NCBI GenBank assembly: GCA_947259095.1
Contig: CAMYLA010000066.1
Span: forward strand, 1-32,467
Direction of reading: 5' to 3'
Source of the DNA: an uncultured Acidimicrobiaceae bacterium
GTDB taxonomy: Bacteria > Actinomycetota > Acidimicrobiia > Acidimicrobiales > SZUA-35
Length of the DNA stretch: 32,467 nucleotides
The notes under the pieces were generated by a model that saw only the letters and a list, made by a program, of their open reading frames with translations, was not told the origin of the DNA and did no database searches. Positions 24,290 to 32,421 of the stretch are shown here, piece by piece. Position 1 is the stretch's first letter. Each line of letters opens with the position of its first letter. Position numbers and translations under genes: made by a program.

Positions 24290-24931
24290 GGTCGGGGCTT
24301 GGGCCTCCTGGCCGTCGCCAGCCGGTCAACACCGAGCATAGATACGACGGCTCAAGATGGGCGGCTCATCGCCGAAGGCACAGGACCGCTGCCGGCCCAA
24401 CTGCCAATAGGTTCCTACACCACAACAGCTCTCGGAACCGCTATGACCTTTGACGTTGACAAGCCGATCTGGCTGATGGCCGAAGACCCCGGCTGGATCG
24501 AACTTGCGATCGATCCTGGCGACCCATCCAGCCGATTGATCCTCACTCGCCCGACCGACGCTCCCGCTCAACTCGGAAGCACGATGATCGAATGGGTGAA
24601 CGCCGCTGAGACCGTGAGTTTCCAACGGTCTCGGACCACTGTCGGTGAACAACCGACGAACGTCTGGTCCATCTTCGTGTCCGACCAGGCTATTGCCGAT
24701 GGCAACTGCCAGATCGGTGATGGCTGTGTTCGCCTATTCGCAAACCCAAGCGACGTCGAACTTCGTGCAGGCGGCGTCAATGACGTCCTAGAGATCGAGC
24801 AGGGACCGCATGAACCTATCTATGTGGTCACGTGGAGGTCGCCACAAGTGTCACAAATGGAACTCGGCGGGTATGACTCGCTTGCGGACTCGATCACGTT
24901 TGGTGACCTCCGGCCGAGTCCGCTCAACTGA
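24290..24931 (+). CDS. Unrecognised protein, paralogous domain with CX5C motif, 5' end unclear
   Basis: From about 24290 the frame reads as protein: GLGLLAVASRS, then IGSYTTTALGTAMTFDV, SRLILTRPTDAP, a NCQIGDGC motif and HEPIYVVTWRSP. It parallels the C-terminal half of the minus-strand neighbour: GTYRSAHLGTPMTF against GSYTTTALGTAMTF, CQPDDPC against CQIGDGC, and EQPIVILAQAP against HEPIYVVTWRSP. No good start codon or signal peptide precedes the domain. An in-frame GTG at 24137 would lie antisense inside the divergent gene, and the first ATG (24443) falls inside the domain. GLGLLAVAS could be the tail of a lost signal or membrane helix. About 68% of codons sampled end in G/C, lower than neighbours. 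Function unknown. Confidence 0.55.
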   Translation, partial: GRGLGLLAVASRSTPSIDTTAQDGRLIAEGTGPLPAQLPIGSYTTTALGTAMTFDVDKPIWLMAEDPGWIELAIDPGDPSSRLILTRPTDAPAQLGSTMIEWVNAAETVSFQRSRTTVGEQPTNVWSIFVSDQAIADGNCQIGDGCVRLFANPSDVELRAGGVNDVLEIEQGPHEPIYVVTWRSPQVSQMELGGYDSLADSITFGDLRPSPLN

Positions 24932-24985
24932 GCCACGTCGGTCTCGCTGAGCTGGATCGCTGTTCGAAAACAGCGCCGCCCCAAT

Positions 24986-25215
24986 CCTTCGGCCCTCCTC
25001 GCTCGGGGCCTCTCGGCCGACCAGCTTCTGCTGACCGACGTGGACGCCGTCTACGACCGGTGGGGGACGACGGCGGCGGCGATCGACCGGATCGGGGTGA
25101 CCGAGCTGCACCGTCGCCAGCTCCCGGTCGGATCGATTGGCCCGAAGGCCGAGGCGGCGTGCCGATTCGTGGCCTGGGGCGGTCGGTCGGTCCGAATGGC
25201 GACGAGTGACGTCGC
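24986..25215 (+). pseudogene. Carbamate kinase fragment, truncated at both ends
   Basis: The plus frame gives ALLARGLSADQLLLTDVDAVYDRWG, a short variable part, then LPVGSIGPKAEAACRFVAWGGRSVRM. This matches the C-terminal third of carbamate kinase (ArcC), with the LxxxTDVDAVY nucleotide region and the GSMGPKVEAAxxFVxxGG motif. About 230 upstream residues and the last 15-20 (normally an ITSL...AL end) are missing. Codon bias is strong, like resident genes, so this is an old local gene and not a foreign fragment. The enzyme would make ATP from carbamoyl phosphate at the end of the arginine deiminase pathway. It converges directly on the arginine N-succinyltransferase gene, an arginine-catabolic neighbour. 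Confidence 0.7.
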
Positions 25216-26259
25216 TTACCGCCGATCGCCGGCGGCGTCGAGCAGAACGACCCGCACGGCCGTCCCTGTCTCCACCCCGAGCACCTCGCGAGCCTCTCTG
25301 CCCAGACTGACGGTCGCCTCGCCATTGACGACGCCGACCTCGGTTCGGATACAGCGGAAGTCCGCCAGGTCGGTCGTCGCCACCAGAGCCGCCGCACCCT
25401 GGGGCTCACCACCGACGACAAGGTGGACGCGGGAGGACCGGACCCACGCAATGTCAGACCGTTGGGCTTCTATTGTGGCTCCGCCGTCGAAGACGTCGAT
25501 GTAGCGCTCCCAGCGGAAGCCCTGGCGCTCCAGCATCCGCAGCGCCGGCTCGGTCTCCCGATGAACCCTGCCGATGGCTCGACGGGCGGCCTCTGGTAAC
25601 AGAGGGACATAGATCGGGTGGTCGGGGAACATCGACGCTATGAACGCCTTCTGACCCAAGGCACAGCGCCGGTCAGCCTCCTCGAAGGTCATCGGAACGA
25701 ACAGCTGGCCGAGCCCGTTCCAGAACGGCACCGTGTTGTCGGGTTCCTGATGGCCGCGCATCTCGGCAAAGACCTTGTCATCGAATCGCCCGGGATGCTC
25801 GGCCATCAACAAGAAACGCCCTCCGGACAGGAGCGTCCCGCTCCCCCTTCCCACCGCGGCGCGGTCCAGAAACAGGCTCCCTATCTCGGTGCATCCGGTG
25901 TAGTCGTTGGTCAAGAACAAGGTTTCGACCTTGTTGACCATGTCGAGGTCAGCGGCCCGGTGAACTCGGGTCGACATCTTGAAGCTGTAGAACGGCTCAC
26001 GCTCACCGATGTGGGCGATGGTTGCGGTGGTGCCGAGCAACGCGCCGATCTCGGTATCCTCCAGCACACAGAAGTAGTCGCGTTCGCGGTCGACATCGTC
26101 TGCCCCACCGAATGCGTGCCTGGCCTCTGCCACCCGTTGTGAGAGCCTCTCCTCGTCTGGCCGAAGCGACGAGATTCCTTGGATCCGATCCAGGTTCGAG
26201 GTGAACAGATCGATCAGCGCCCCCACATCCGAGGGTCGTGCTGGCCGCAGCAAACGCAT
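25216..26259 (-). CDS. astA: Arginine N-succinyltransferase
   Basis: The 347-residue product has the length and motif order of AstA, which transfers succinyl from succinyl-CoA to the alpha-amino group of arginine (some also ornithine), the first step of the AST arginine-degradation pathway. Visible signatures: LRPARPSDVGALIDLF start, GISSLRPDEERL, EPFYSFKMSTRVHRA, LTNDYTGCTEIGSLFLD, GRFLLMAEHPGRFDDKVFAEMRG, PFWNGLGQLFVPMTFEEAD, FIASMFPDHPIYVPLLPEAAR, PALRMLERQGFRWERYIDVFDGG. The ATG at 26259 opens the fold immediately; no clear ribosome site is seen. None of astB-astE is in the window. The adjacent carbamate kinase fragment also belongs to arginine catabolism. The gene is divergent from the Baeyer-Villiger monooxygenase with a 273-base gap in which I see no gene. 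Confidence 0.88.
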   Translation of the reverse strand: MRLLRPARPSDVGALIDLFTSNLDRIQGISSLRPDEERLSQRVAEARHAFGGADDVDRERDYFCVLEDTEIGALLGTTATIAHIGEREPFYSFKMSTRVHRAADLDMVNKVETLFLTNDYTGCTEIGSLFLDRAAVGRGSGTLLSGGRFLLMAEHPGRFDDKVFAEMRGHQEPDNTVPFWNGLGQLFVPMTFEEADRRCALGQKAFIASMFPDHPIYVPLLPEAARRAIGRVHRETEPALRMLERQGFRWERYIDVFDGGATIEAQRSDIAWVRSSRVHLVVGGEPQGAAALVATTDLADFRCIRTEVGVVNGEATVSLGREAREVLGVETGTAVRVVLLDAAGDRR

Positions 26260-26532
26260 GGCCCCAGTCTGGCCCCATCACTGCGAAAGCCACGACCGCC
26301 GGCTTCGTACTCGCTACAACCGGCGACCCCGGTCTCCCCGGCGCAGGGGCCACGGCTCTGACCGGGAGGGTCACCGAACCTGTCCGCTTTCGGGCCCCTC
26401 GACGAAACGGGACTGACCGCGAGTGAGGCGCTCACGGATGTGCTCCGTCTCATCACCCATGGCATGGTGAAGTAGCGACGGCCGACAGCATCGTTCAACC
26501 GTCGAGAGGACACGAGAAGCGGAGACCAGTCC

Positions 26533-28179
26533 ATGGCGAACACGAGATCGGCAGCGGGGAGCCGCACATCCACCGAAGAGTACGACGCCATCATCATCGG
26601 ATCCGGCTTCGGTGGTCTGTTTGCGCTCCACCACCTGCGGGACGAGATGGGTCTTTCGGTTCGGGCCTTCGATGGCGCGGGCGGCGTCGGGGGCACCTGG
26701 TGGTACAACCGCTATCCGGGTGCCCGTGTCGATGCGCCGAGCGCCCCGTTCTACGCCTACACGTTTTCGCAGGAGCTCGTGGACGAATGGGAGTGGACCG
26801 AGACGCAGACCGCGGGGCCCGACGTGCTGGCCTACCTAGAGCACTTCGCCGATCGCTTCGATCTCCTGAAGGACATCCAGTTCGACACCTGGGTCACCGA
26901 TGCCCGCTACGACGAGGCGGCCCAGCGCTGGACGATCGAGATCGGCCAGGGGGAACGAGCGTCGGCCCGGTTCCTGATCTGCGCCACCGGGGCGCTGTTC
27001 GTCGCCCACAAGCCCGACTATCCGGGCATTGACGACTTCGCCGGCGAGTGCCATCACACCGGGCGATGGCCCCACGAGCCCGTGTCCTTCGCCGGCAAGC
27101 GGGTCGGTGTGATCGGCACGGGGTCCTCGGGCATCCAGTCGATCCCCGAGATCGCCAAGGAGGCCGCCCATGTCACGGTGTTCCAGCGAACGCCGCAGTA
27201 TGCGCTGCCGGCTCGGAATCGGCCGCTCACCGCCGAAGAGCGCGCTCGATACCGAGAAGACTGGGAGAACCTGCGGGAATCGATGAACCGGCGCGGTGGC
27301 TGGCCGTTCAAGACGAGCAGGCACAGGGCCTCGGACCACACGCCCGAGGAGCGCCACGCTCGCTACGAGCAATTGTGGGAGGAAGGGGGCATCCACCTCG
27401 CCATCAACAGCTACGTCGGCGTCCTCGTCGACGAGGAGCTCAACGAGGAGGTGTCCGAATTCGTCCGGAGCAAGATCCGGGCCACCGTGCACGATCCCGA
27501 AACGGCGCGGAAGCTGCTGCCCGACTACTACTTCGGTACGAAGCGGCTCATTCTCGACAACGGCTACTTCGAGACCTACAACCGCGACAACGTCTCGTTG
27601 GTCGACCTCCGCGAGGACCCGATCGAGGCGTTCACGCCTTCGAGCGTGTGCACGAAGCTGGGCGAACATGCGATCGACATGCTCGTGCTGGCCACCGGCT
27701 TCGATGCGGTCAGCGGCTCGATGCTGAAGCTGAATCCGAAGGGGCGTGGCGGCGTGAGCCTGAAGGAGAAGTGGGACTCCCGCTTCGACACCTATCTCGG
27801 CATGACGATCGCCGGCTACCCGAACCTGTTCATGATCCACGGGCCCGGCTCACCGGGCGTGCTCTTCACCATGCCTCTCGGCGGAGAGCGACAGACGGCC
27901 TGGATCGAGTCCTGCATCCGTCACCTCGACGAGGCTGGGCTCGGGGCCATGGAACCAACCGAGGAGGCCGAAGCGAGCTGGGATCACGAGATCGCCGCAC
28001 TCGCCGATCGCACCCTCTACCCCCACACCGACTCCTGGTACACCGGCGCCAACATCCCGGGCAAGCCACGGCAATTCCTCGCTCACCTGCGCGGCTCCCA
28101 GTACTTCGAGCGGTTGGCCGAGATCGCAGAGGGTGGGTTCGAAGGTTTCGTCTTCGAGAAGCGGCGGTCAGGTAGCTGA
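26533..28179 (+). CDS. Baeyer-Villiger-type FAD/NADPH monooxygenase
   Basis: The 548-residue flavoprotein has two Rossmann motifs, GSGFGG (residues 23-28, FAD) and GTGSSG (195-200, NADPH). Between them is the exact type I Baeyer-Villiger fingerprint FxGxxxHxxxWP (FAGECHHTGRWP, 169-180). GGTWWYNRYPGARVD follows the first motif, and LVLATGFDAVSG is the ATG motif near the C-terminal third; both are typical of cyclohexanone/cyclopentadecanone monooxygenase relatives. The reaction would insert oxygen next to a ketone carbonyl to give an ester or lactone. The start at 26533 is preceded by GGAGA about 8 bases upstream. A CoA transferase gene follows after about 200 bases, so a catabolic link is possible. 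The ketone substrate is unknown. Confidence 0.93.
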   Translation: MANTRSAAGSRTSTEEYDAIIIGSGFGGLFALHHLRDEMGLSVRAFDGAGGVGGTWWYNRYPGARVDAPSAPFYAYTFSQELVDEWEWTETQTAGPDVLAYLEHFADRFDLLKDIQFDTWVTDARYDEAAQRWTIEIGQGERASARFLICATGALFVAHKPDYPGIDDFAGECHHTGRWPHEPVSFAGKRVGVIGTGSSGIQSIPEIAKEAAHVTVFQRTPQYALPARNRPLTAEERARYREDWENLRESMNRRGGWPFKTSRHRASDHTPEERHARYEQLWEEGGIHLAINSYVGVLVDEELNEEVSEFVRSKIRATVHDPETARKLLPDYYFGTKRLILDNGYFETYNRDNVSLVDLREDPIEAFTPSSVCTKLGEHAIDMLVLATGFDAVSGSMLKLNPKGRGGVSLKEKWDSRFDTYLGMTIAGYPNLFMIHGPGSPGVLFTMPLGGERQTAWIESCIRHLDEAGLGAMEPTEEAEASWDHEIAALADRTLYPHTDSWYTGANIPGKPRQFLAHLRGSQYFERLAEIAEGGFEGFVFEKRRSGS

Positions 28180-28367
28180 CGTCAGACATGGCATTCCCTC
28201 ATGTGGCCTTCGTCCCGAGGCTGGTCCGACCGACCACGAGGGCCGCTGCTATCACGGGGGGACGCATGTCGCTCGACGTCGTCGGGATCCGAAGGGGCCG
28301 TCGCCCCGTCCGCCGTCGCCCTCGGCCGCGGACGGCGACAGACTGGGTCGAGGTCGGGACCTGGGGC

Positions 28368-28373
28368 TAGCGT
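28368..28373 (+). promoter_or_regulatory. Candidate -10 box for leaderless CoA transferase transcript
   Basis: TAGCGT matches TANNNT and is followed by exactly 7 bases and then the ATG at 28381. No Shine-Dalgarno sequence lies near that start. The arrangement is the same as that seen upstream of the ridA-like gene. Confidence 0.45.
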
Positions 28374-28380
28374 TGGCGCC

Positions 28381-29562
28381 ATGGACGTCTTGGACGGGAT
28401 CCGGGTGATCGACTTCGGGCGGTACATCGCCGGCCCGTTCTGTGCGACGCTGCTGGGCGACCTCGGAGCCGATGTGATCCGGGTCGAGCGGCGGGAGGGG
28501 GGAGAGGACCGCTGGGTCACCCCCGTCACCACCGACGGGGTTGGCTCGCTCTTCCTCCAGGTCGGCCGGAACAAACGCAGCCTGACCCTGGCCCTTGATA
28601 CGAACGAGGGCTACGAGGTGGTGACCCGGCTGGTGGCGACCGCCGATGTGGTGGTGGCCAACCTGCCACCCCCGACCCTGCGCTCGATGAGGCTCGACTA
28701 CGACTCGCTACGGGCGATCAAGCCCGACATCATCCTCACCACCGTGACCGCCTTTGGCAGCGGCGGCCCCATCAGCGACAAGGTCGGCTTCGACGGCCTG
28801 GCCCAGTCGATGTCGGGCAACCTCCACATGACGGGTCAGCCCGGGGTGCCGACCCGGGCTGCGGTCCCCTATGTCGACTTCAGCACCGCCGCGTTCAGCG
28901 CCTTCGCCACCCTGGCCGCCCTCCGCCACCGCGACCAGACCGGCGAGGGCCAGGTGTTGGAGGGGGCACTGCTCCGCTCGGCCCTCACGATGTCGAGCTC
29001 GATGCTGACCGAGCAGCAGCTGCTCGGGGTCGACCGGGAGGCCAGCCTCAACCGGGGCCAGACGGCCGGCCCCTCCGACGTGTTCCGGACCAGGGACGGC
29101 TGGGTGATGTGCAGCGTTATCGGTGCCTACCAGTTCGAGCGATGGTGCACCCTGGTGGGGGCGCCAGAGCTGGTGAACGACGAGCGGTTCAAGGACGACC
29201 GGGGCCGGGGCGACCACGGTGAGGTATTGTCGGCTCGCATGGCCGATTGGTGCGCCCAGCGGACCAACGCCGAGGCCCTCGACGCCATGGCGACCAACAA
29301 GATCCCGGCCGGCCCGGTGTACCGGCCCCAGCAGGCGCTGGACGACGACCACATCGCGGCCATCGGCGCCCTCCAGGCCGTCGGCTATCCGACGATCGAC
29401 GAGCCGGCCCGGATCGCCCCGTTCCCGGTTTCGATGTCGGCCACGCCGGGCCGGGTTCAGCGTCGGGCCCCCGAGCTCGGTGAGCACACCGACGAGATCC
29501 TGGGTGAGTTGGGCTACGGCGCCGAGGCGATCGCCGAGCTCCGGTCCCGGCGGGTCGTCTGA
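28381..29562 (+). CDS. CaiB/BaiF-family CoA transferase
   Basis: The 393-residue class III CoA transferase opens with MDVLDGIRVIDFGRYIAGPFCA, then LGADVIRVERREGGEDRW and NKRSLTLALDT. Asp138 in GFDGLAQSMSG is at the catalytic position. ALRHRDQTGEGQ, a KIPAGPVY segment and HTDEILGELGY complete the family pattern. The start at 28381 is chosen because the family N-terminus begins there, although the frame is open for 60 more codons upstream without protein character. It differs clearly from the other CoA transferase at 15786-16976 and is not a recent duplicate. It follows the Baeyer-Villiger monooxygenase on the same strand, but the 200-base gap and apparent own promoter suggest a separate transcript. 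The acyl substrate is unknown. Confidence 0.92.
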   Translation: MDVLDGIRVIDFGRYIAGPFCATLLGDLGADVIRVERREGGEDRWVTPVTTDGVGSLFLQVGRNKRSLTLALDTNEGYEVVTRLVATADVVVANLPPPTLRSMRLDYDSLRAIKPDIILTTVTAFGSGGPISDKVGFDGLAQSMSGNLHMTGQPGVPTRAAVPYVDFSTAAFSAFATLAALRHRDQTGEGQVLEGALLRSALTMSSSMLTEQQLLGVDREASLNRGQTAGPSDVFRTRDGWVMCSVIGAYQFERWCTLVGAPELVNDERFKDDRGRGDHGEVLSARMADWCAQRTNAEALDAMATNKIPAGPVYRPQQALDDDHIAAIGALQAVGYPTIDEPARIAPFPVSMSATPGRVQRRAPELGEHTDEILGELGYGAEAIAELRSRRVV

Positions 29563-29574
29563 GCGTGTACTCGT

Positions 29575-29743
29575 CGATCAGCGGAGACAGGGCGTTCCAG
29601 TAGAGGCGGAACCGATCAAGGACCCAGGGCAACTCAACCCGGGTGAAGCGCTCGACGCTGGCGACCTCGGTCCTGGCCAGCTCCGATCGCAGCTCGTCCC
29701 AGAACCCGGGGCCGGGATAGACGTCGAGCAGTTCGTCGGCCAC
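29575..29743 (-). pseudogene. Unrecognised gene, 3'-truncated against the CoA transferase gene
   Basis: A GTG at 29743 opens about 55-60 codons that read as protein (VADELLDVYPGPGFWDELRS, VERFTRVELPWVLDRF, YWNALSPLIDEYTL), with about 85% of codons ending in G/C. Near 29570 the sequence meets the end of the convergent CoA transferase gene. From there the frame continues for over 120 codons only as Arg/Pro-rich antisense without a stop. The true C-terminus is therefore missing. I do not recognise the family. It begins 20 bases after the small gene at 29764-29976 and was probably its operon partner. Confidence 0.4.
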
Positions 29744-29763
29744 GCCGGGGACGAAATCCCGCC

Positions 29764-29976
29764 TCAGCTGGCAGCGTCGTGTTCGGCCATCTGGGCCGCA
29801 AGGCTCGCCGCCCTACGCTCAGCGTGGGCCCGGCCCTCCGGGGTCCGCTCGGCTGCCTCTCGTGTGGCCCGGCACTGGGCTCGGTACTCGGCCCAGTCGC
29901 TCTCAGACATGGTCGCCATCAGGTCAACGCCTCGAAGGCGAGCGTCAGTTATCCGCTGTACCCAGTCGGTTGCCAC
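29764..29976 (-). CDS. Small hypothetical protein, 70 residues
   Basis: A GTG at 29976 opens a 70-codon frame. An internal ATG at 29919 (MATMSESDWAEYRAQ) would give 51 residues. The second half is helical and highly charged (RATREAAERTPEGRAHAERR) and ends in MAEHDAAS. About three quarters of codons end in G/C, with the bias stronger after the internal ATG. A small charged helical protein followed 20 bases later by a second gene resembles toxin-antitoxin or regulator-partner layouts, but the partner is truncated and no motif supports such a role. Confidence 0.4.
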   Translation of the reverse strand: MATDWVQRITDARLRGVDLMATMSESDWAEYRAQCRATREAAERTPEGRAHAERRAASLAAQMAEHDAAS

Positions 29977-30257
29977 ACTCAGACACTAGCGCGGCTGCGC
30001 CAAGCCAGCTGTGCCGGATCAACGGGTGCTTCGACCGCTTCGAGATTATGGCCCGGTCCAGCCGTCCGGTCTCGCCGGCAGCGCGACGCAGCAGATCGGG
30101 ATTCCCGAGCGGTGATACCGAGTGGTTCTTGTCGGCGGGGTCAGCCAGTCTCGAACCCGCCCCGATGTGCCGATCCAGGACACTCTGCGGCATGTGCGTT
30201 CGTGTCCGGTATTTGCTGCTCGGTGCACAAACCACTCGGTGCGCATTGCTCCGCTGG
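29977..30257. other. Gap without recognisable gene
   Basis: Frames here are short and none shows protein character. A minus-strand stretch near 30150 reads GGGTTCGAGAC, reminiscent of a tRNA T-loop, but no matching T-stem, acceptor stem or anticodon arm can be drawn. Confidence 0.4.
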
Positions 30258-31007
30258 CTAGGTACCTGCGACCAGCTTCAGGTCGGTGATGCGGTACCGG
30301 AAGAACTCGCCTTCGCTCCACCGATCGGTGCCGTAATGCCAACCGAGGCGCCCTTCGCTTGGGATGGTGACGCCATCGAAGGTGGCATGGGCAGAGAAGT
30401 CACCGCCGAAGGGGTGTAGCCCGAACTCGCCGGTGCCGTCGGGGTCGCCCCACCGGGTGAAACTCACCGATCGGATCAGGCCCTCCTCGGTCGTGGAGAA
30501 GTCAAGCCGTACGGGGTAGTCGGCGATCTGGAAACAGGCGCTGAGTCGGCCGTCTTCCTCTGCCGACCACTCGACCCCGGAGCCGGGGAGCAGCGCGGTC
30601 GGTGCCCACACAGCCTCCGCGGCGGCACGCTCGGCGGCGCTACGCGAGATGTCTGGTCCACTCCCTTGCATGACCCGAATCAGCCCGAACAGCTTCCAAT
30701 CCATCTCACCGTGGCCATCAACGAATCGATCTGATCCGGTGATCATCCCCGCCGCTCGAGCCGTCCACACGAACCCCACATGCGGGGTGAGTATCTCGTC
30801 CGCAGTGAACGGAACCCAACGACCGATCCTGATGCGACCTCGCATCCGTATCCGAGCCGACAGCCCCAAGGGAGTCCCAGGTGTGATGGCCGCACGGAAG
30901 TACGAGGCAACCGGGCCGGGCAATCCCTCCACCGCTACGTGGCTGAACACGCCCCGTGGGTACCGAATCAGCGCTACCTCAACGTCCCGCTCGTGCTTGC
31001 CTGCCAT
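30258..31007 (-). CDS. DUF6544/DUF6920-like protein
   Basis: The 249-residue protein resembles a family of uncharacterised bacterial proteins: a VASYFRAAITPGTPL segment, RIRMRGRIRIGRWVPFTADE, HVGFVWTARA, GHGEMDWKLFGLIRV, GPDISRSAAERAAAEAVWAPTALLP, then beta-rich HPFGGDFSAHATFDGVTIPS and GEFFRYRITDL. Repeated beta strands and a central charged helix suggest a lipid- or ligand-binding beta sandwich, which is only inference. The ATG at 31007 has GGAG six bases upstream. Earlier TTG reading adds 15 residues without family match. There is no signal peptide. It is on the same strand as the Acg-like gene, about 210 bases downstream of it. Confidence 0.7.
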   Translation of the reverse strand: MAGKHERDVEVALIRYPRGVFSHVAVEGLPGPVASYFRAAITPGTPLGLSARIRMRGRIRIGRWVPFTADEILTPHVGFVWTARAAGMITGSDRFVDGHGEMDWKLFGLIRVMQGSGPDISRSAAERAAAEAVWAPTALLPGSGVEWSAEEDGRLSACFQIADYPVRLDFSTTEEGLIRSVSFTRWGDPDGTGEFGLHPFGGDFSAHATFDGVTIPSEGRLGWHYGTDRWSEGEFFRYRITDLKLVAGT

Positions 31008-31215
31008 GCATACTCCGCACTGGAATCGATCCCAACCTAGACGAACCCTCAAGAAACCCGAACCAGCAGTTCACCCTTCACGCCGAGCCAGCCCGACCGG
31101 CAACCTGGTGCGGCTTGCGTGGTGTTTGCTTCGTGATCCACTACGCCGAGGCTCCGGTTCTCGTCACACCGGTGTCGAGTGCGGGGCGGGGTGGTCGAGG
31201 CAACGACTCGGCGTT

Positions 31216-32256
31216 CTACGAGTTGGGTTCGGTGCTGACGATGACGTCGTCGAGTGGTCGTCGAACGCTGAACGGCATCTGCGGCCCAGTGCCGAAGCGG
31301 ATCATCAGCTGCGCATGTTCGTCCTTGAGACCCAGCCACCGTTCGAACTCCGGCCGCACCGCTGGCACCTCGATGGGCTGGTTGATGAACGCGTTGCTAA
31401 CACCCAGGGCCGTCGCTTGCAACGCGAACCGCTCGTAGCAGCGTCCGGCATCGACCCAGGCCGCCGCATCGTCGTCCTTCGCGACGAAGACAGCAACTCC
31501 AGCCGATGACCGGATGCTCGCGGCGTCGGTCTTCATCTGGGACTTGGGCCTGACCAGCACGGGGAGCAGCAGCCTCGCAAGCCAGGTCGGCACCGACGGC
31601 TGACCGGACGTGCGCCCTGAGAGGCCGTCGCCCGTCTCAAGCGACTCTCGGTCGTTCGACCGGATCCAAGAGAACAGCTCATCTCGCCAGGCGGGATCGG
31701 ACAGTTGGTCCTTGTTGCCCCGGTTGACGAACTCCGTCACCGCCCTCTTGTGGTCGTCGTCGGTCAACAGGATGACTCGGACACCCTCTCCTGTGCCTGC
31801 CCGATCGAGAGTGGCGAGATCTTCCCTGTCGAGTGCGCTTCCGTCGTAGCGTGCCTTGGTGCACTGGCGGGACGGGATAGCACGAGCAAGCGCGGTCTCG
31901 CCACAGGTGGGGTCGGGAATGAGACGCACCACAACGGCGCGTTCCTCGTCATCGAAGTCAACCTCGGCGCGTAGTCCCTGCGCCGCTGCGGCGTGGACGA
32001 TGTTCTCCGCTGCGCACCCGAGACTCTTGAACAAGTGGGCATCCTTGGGGTCCACCACCGGGCAGCGCCTAGAGAAGTCCGGGATGATCCGGATCGACCC
32101 ACCGCTCACAGCGAACTTCCAGGGCTGGGTGTTATGGCTCGAGGCCGCCAATGAACCGAGGCGAATCAGTTCCCGATAGTCAGGCTTCGCGCCGACGTTC
32201 GGTCTCGGTTGCCGCACCGCAGCGACAGCTGACTCGTAGGTAGGAGAGGAATTCAT
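31216..32256 (-). CDS. Acg-type nitroreductase-like FMN protein
   Basis: The 346-residue protein is of the Acg/nitroreductase-like group found in actinobacteria (mycobacterial Rv2032 type). LAASSHNTQPWKF (about 37-48) is the hallmark flavin-phosphate loop, and IPSRQCTKARYDG and DDAAAWVDAGRCYERFALQATALGVSNAFINQPIEVP match the second half of the double nitroreductase fold. In mycobacteria Acg is thought to hold FMN without reducing nitro compounds. The ATG at 32256 has GGGGTGA 4 bases upstream. No CX-type active centre stands out. The promoter probably lies in the roughly 120 bases to the right, before the hairpin at 32382. Confidence 0.85.
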   Translation of the reverse strand: MNSSPTYESAVAAVRQPRPNVGAKPDYRELIRLGSLAASSHNTQPWKFAVSGGSIRIIPDFSRRCPVVDPKDAHLFKSLGCAAENIVHAAAAQGLRAEVDFDDEERAVVVRLIPDPTCGETALARAIPSRQCTKARYDGSALDREDLATLDRAGTGEGVRVILLTDDDHKRAVTEFVNRGNKDQLSDPAWRDELFSWIRSNDRESLETGDGLSGRTSGQPSVPTWLARLLLPVLVRPKSQMKTDAASIRSSAGVAVFVAKDDDAAAWVDAGRCYERFALQATALGVSNAFINQPIEVPAVRPEFERWLGLKDEHAQLMIRFGTGPQMPFSVRRPLDDVIVSTEPNS

Positions 32257-32381
32257 CTTGTCACCCCGCTCCGATGTCGACAGTCAACGTGAGGAGCCCA
32301 ATCGTACTTGCCCGGGCGCATATCGACACCCCTCCGCACGTTGTCGACCACCCGCAAGCGTCCGAGATCCGGCAGTTCTGT

Positions 32382-32416
32382 GCGGGGAGCCGTCACATAG
32401 GGTGTCGGCTCCCCGC
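32382..32416. terminator. Strong hairpin, transcription terminator
   Basis: GCGGGGAGCCG and CGGCTCCCCGC form a perfect 11-bp stem, with three further inner pairs (CAC/GTG) after one mismatch. It is followed on the plus strand by TTTGTT. It lies 5 bases beyond the stop of the minus-strand gene entering from the right, so it probably ends that gene, while the T-run would also serve plus-strand transcripts. Confidence 0.7.
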
Positions 32417-32421
32417 TTTGT

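Noticed and set aside
25216..25504. Continuation of the carbamate kinase frame for about 95 more codons
   Set aside because: It is antisense to astA and loses all kinase similarity after about 25205.
26260..26532. Possible short genes between astA and the monooxygenase
   Set aside because: Frames are short, carry no recognisable motif and overlap on both strands, so I treat this as a promoter gap.
30130..30170. GGGTTCGAGAC on the minus strand, like a tRNA T-loop
   Set aside because: The flanking bases do not pair as a T-stem and no acceptor or anticodon arm can be drawn.
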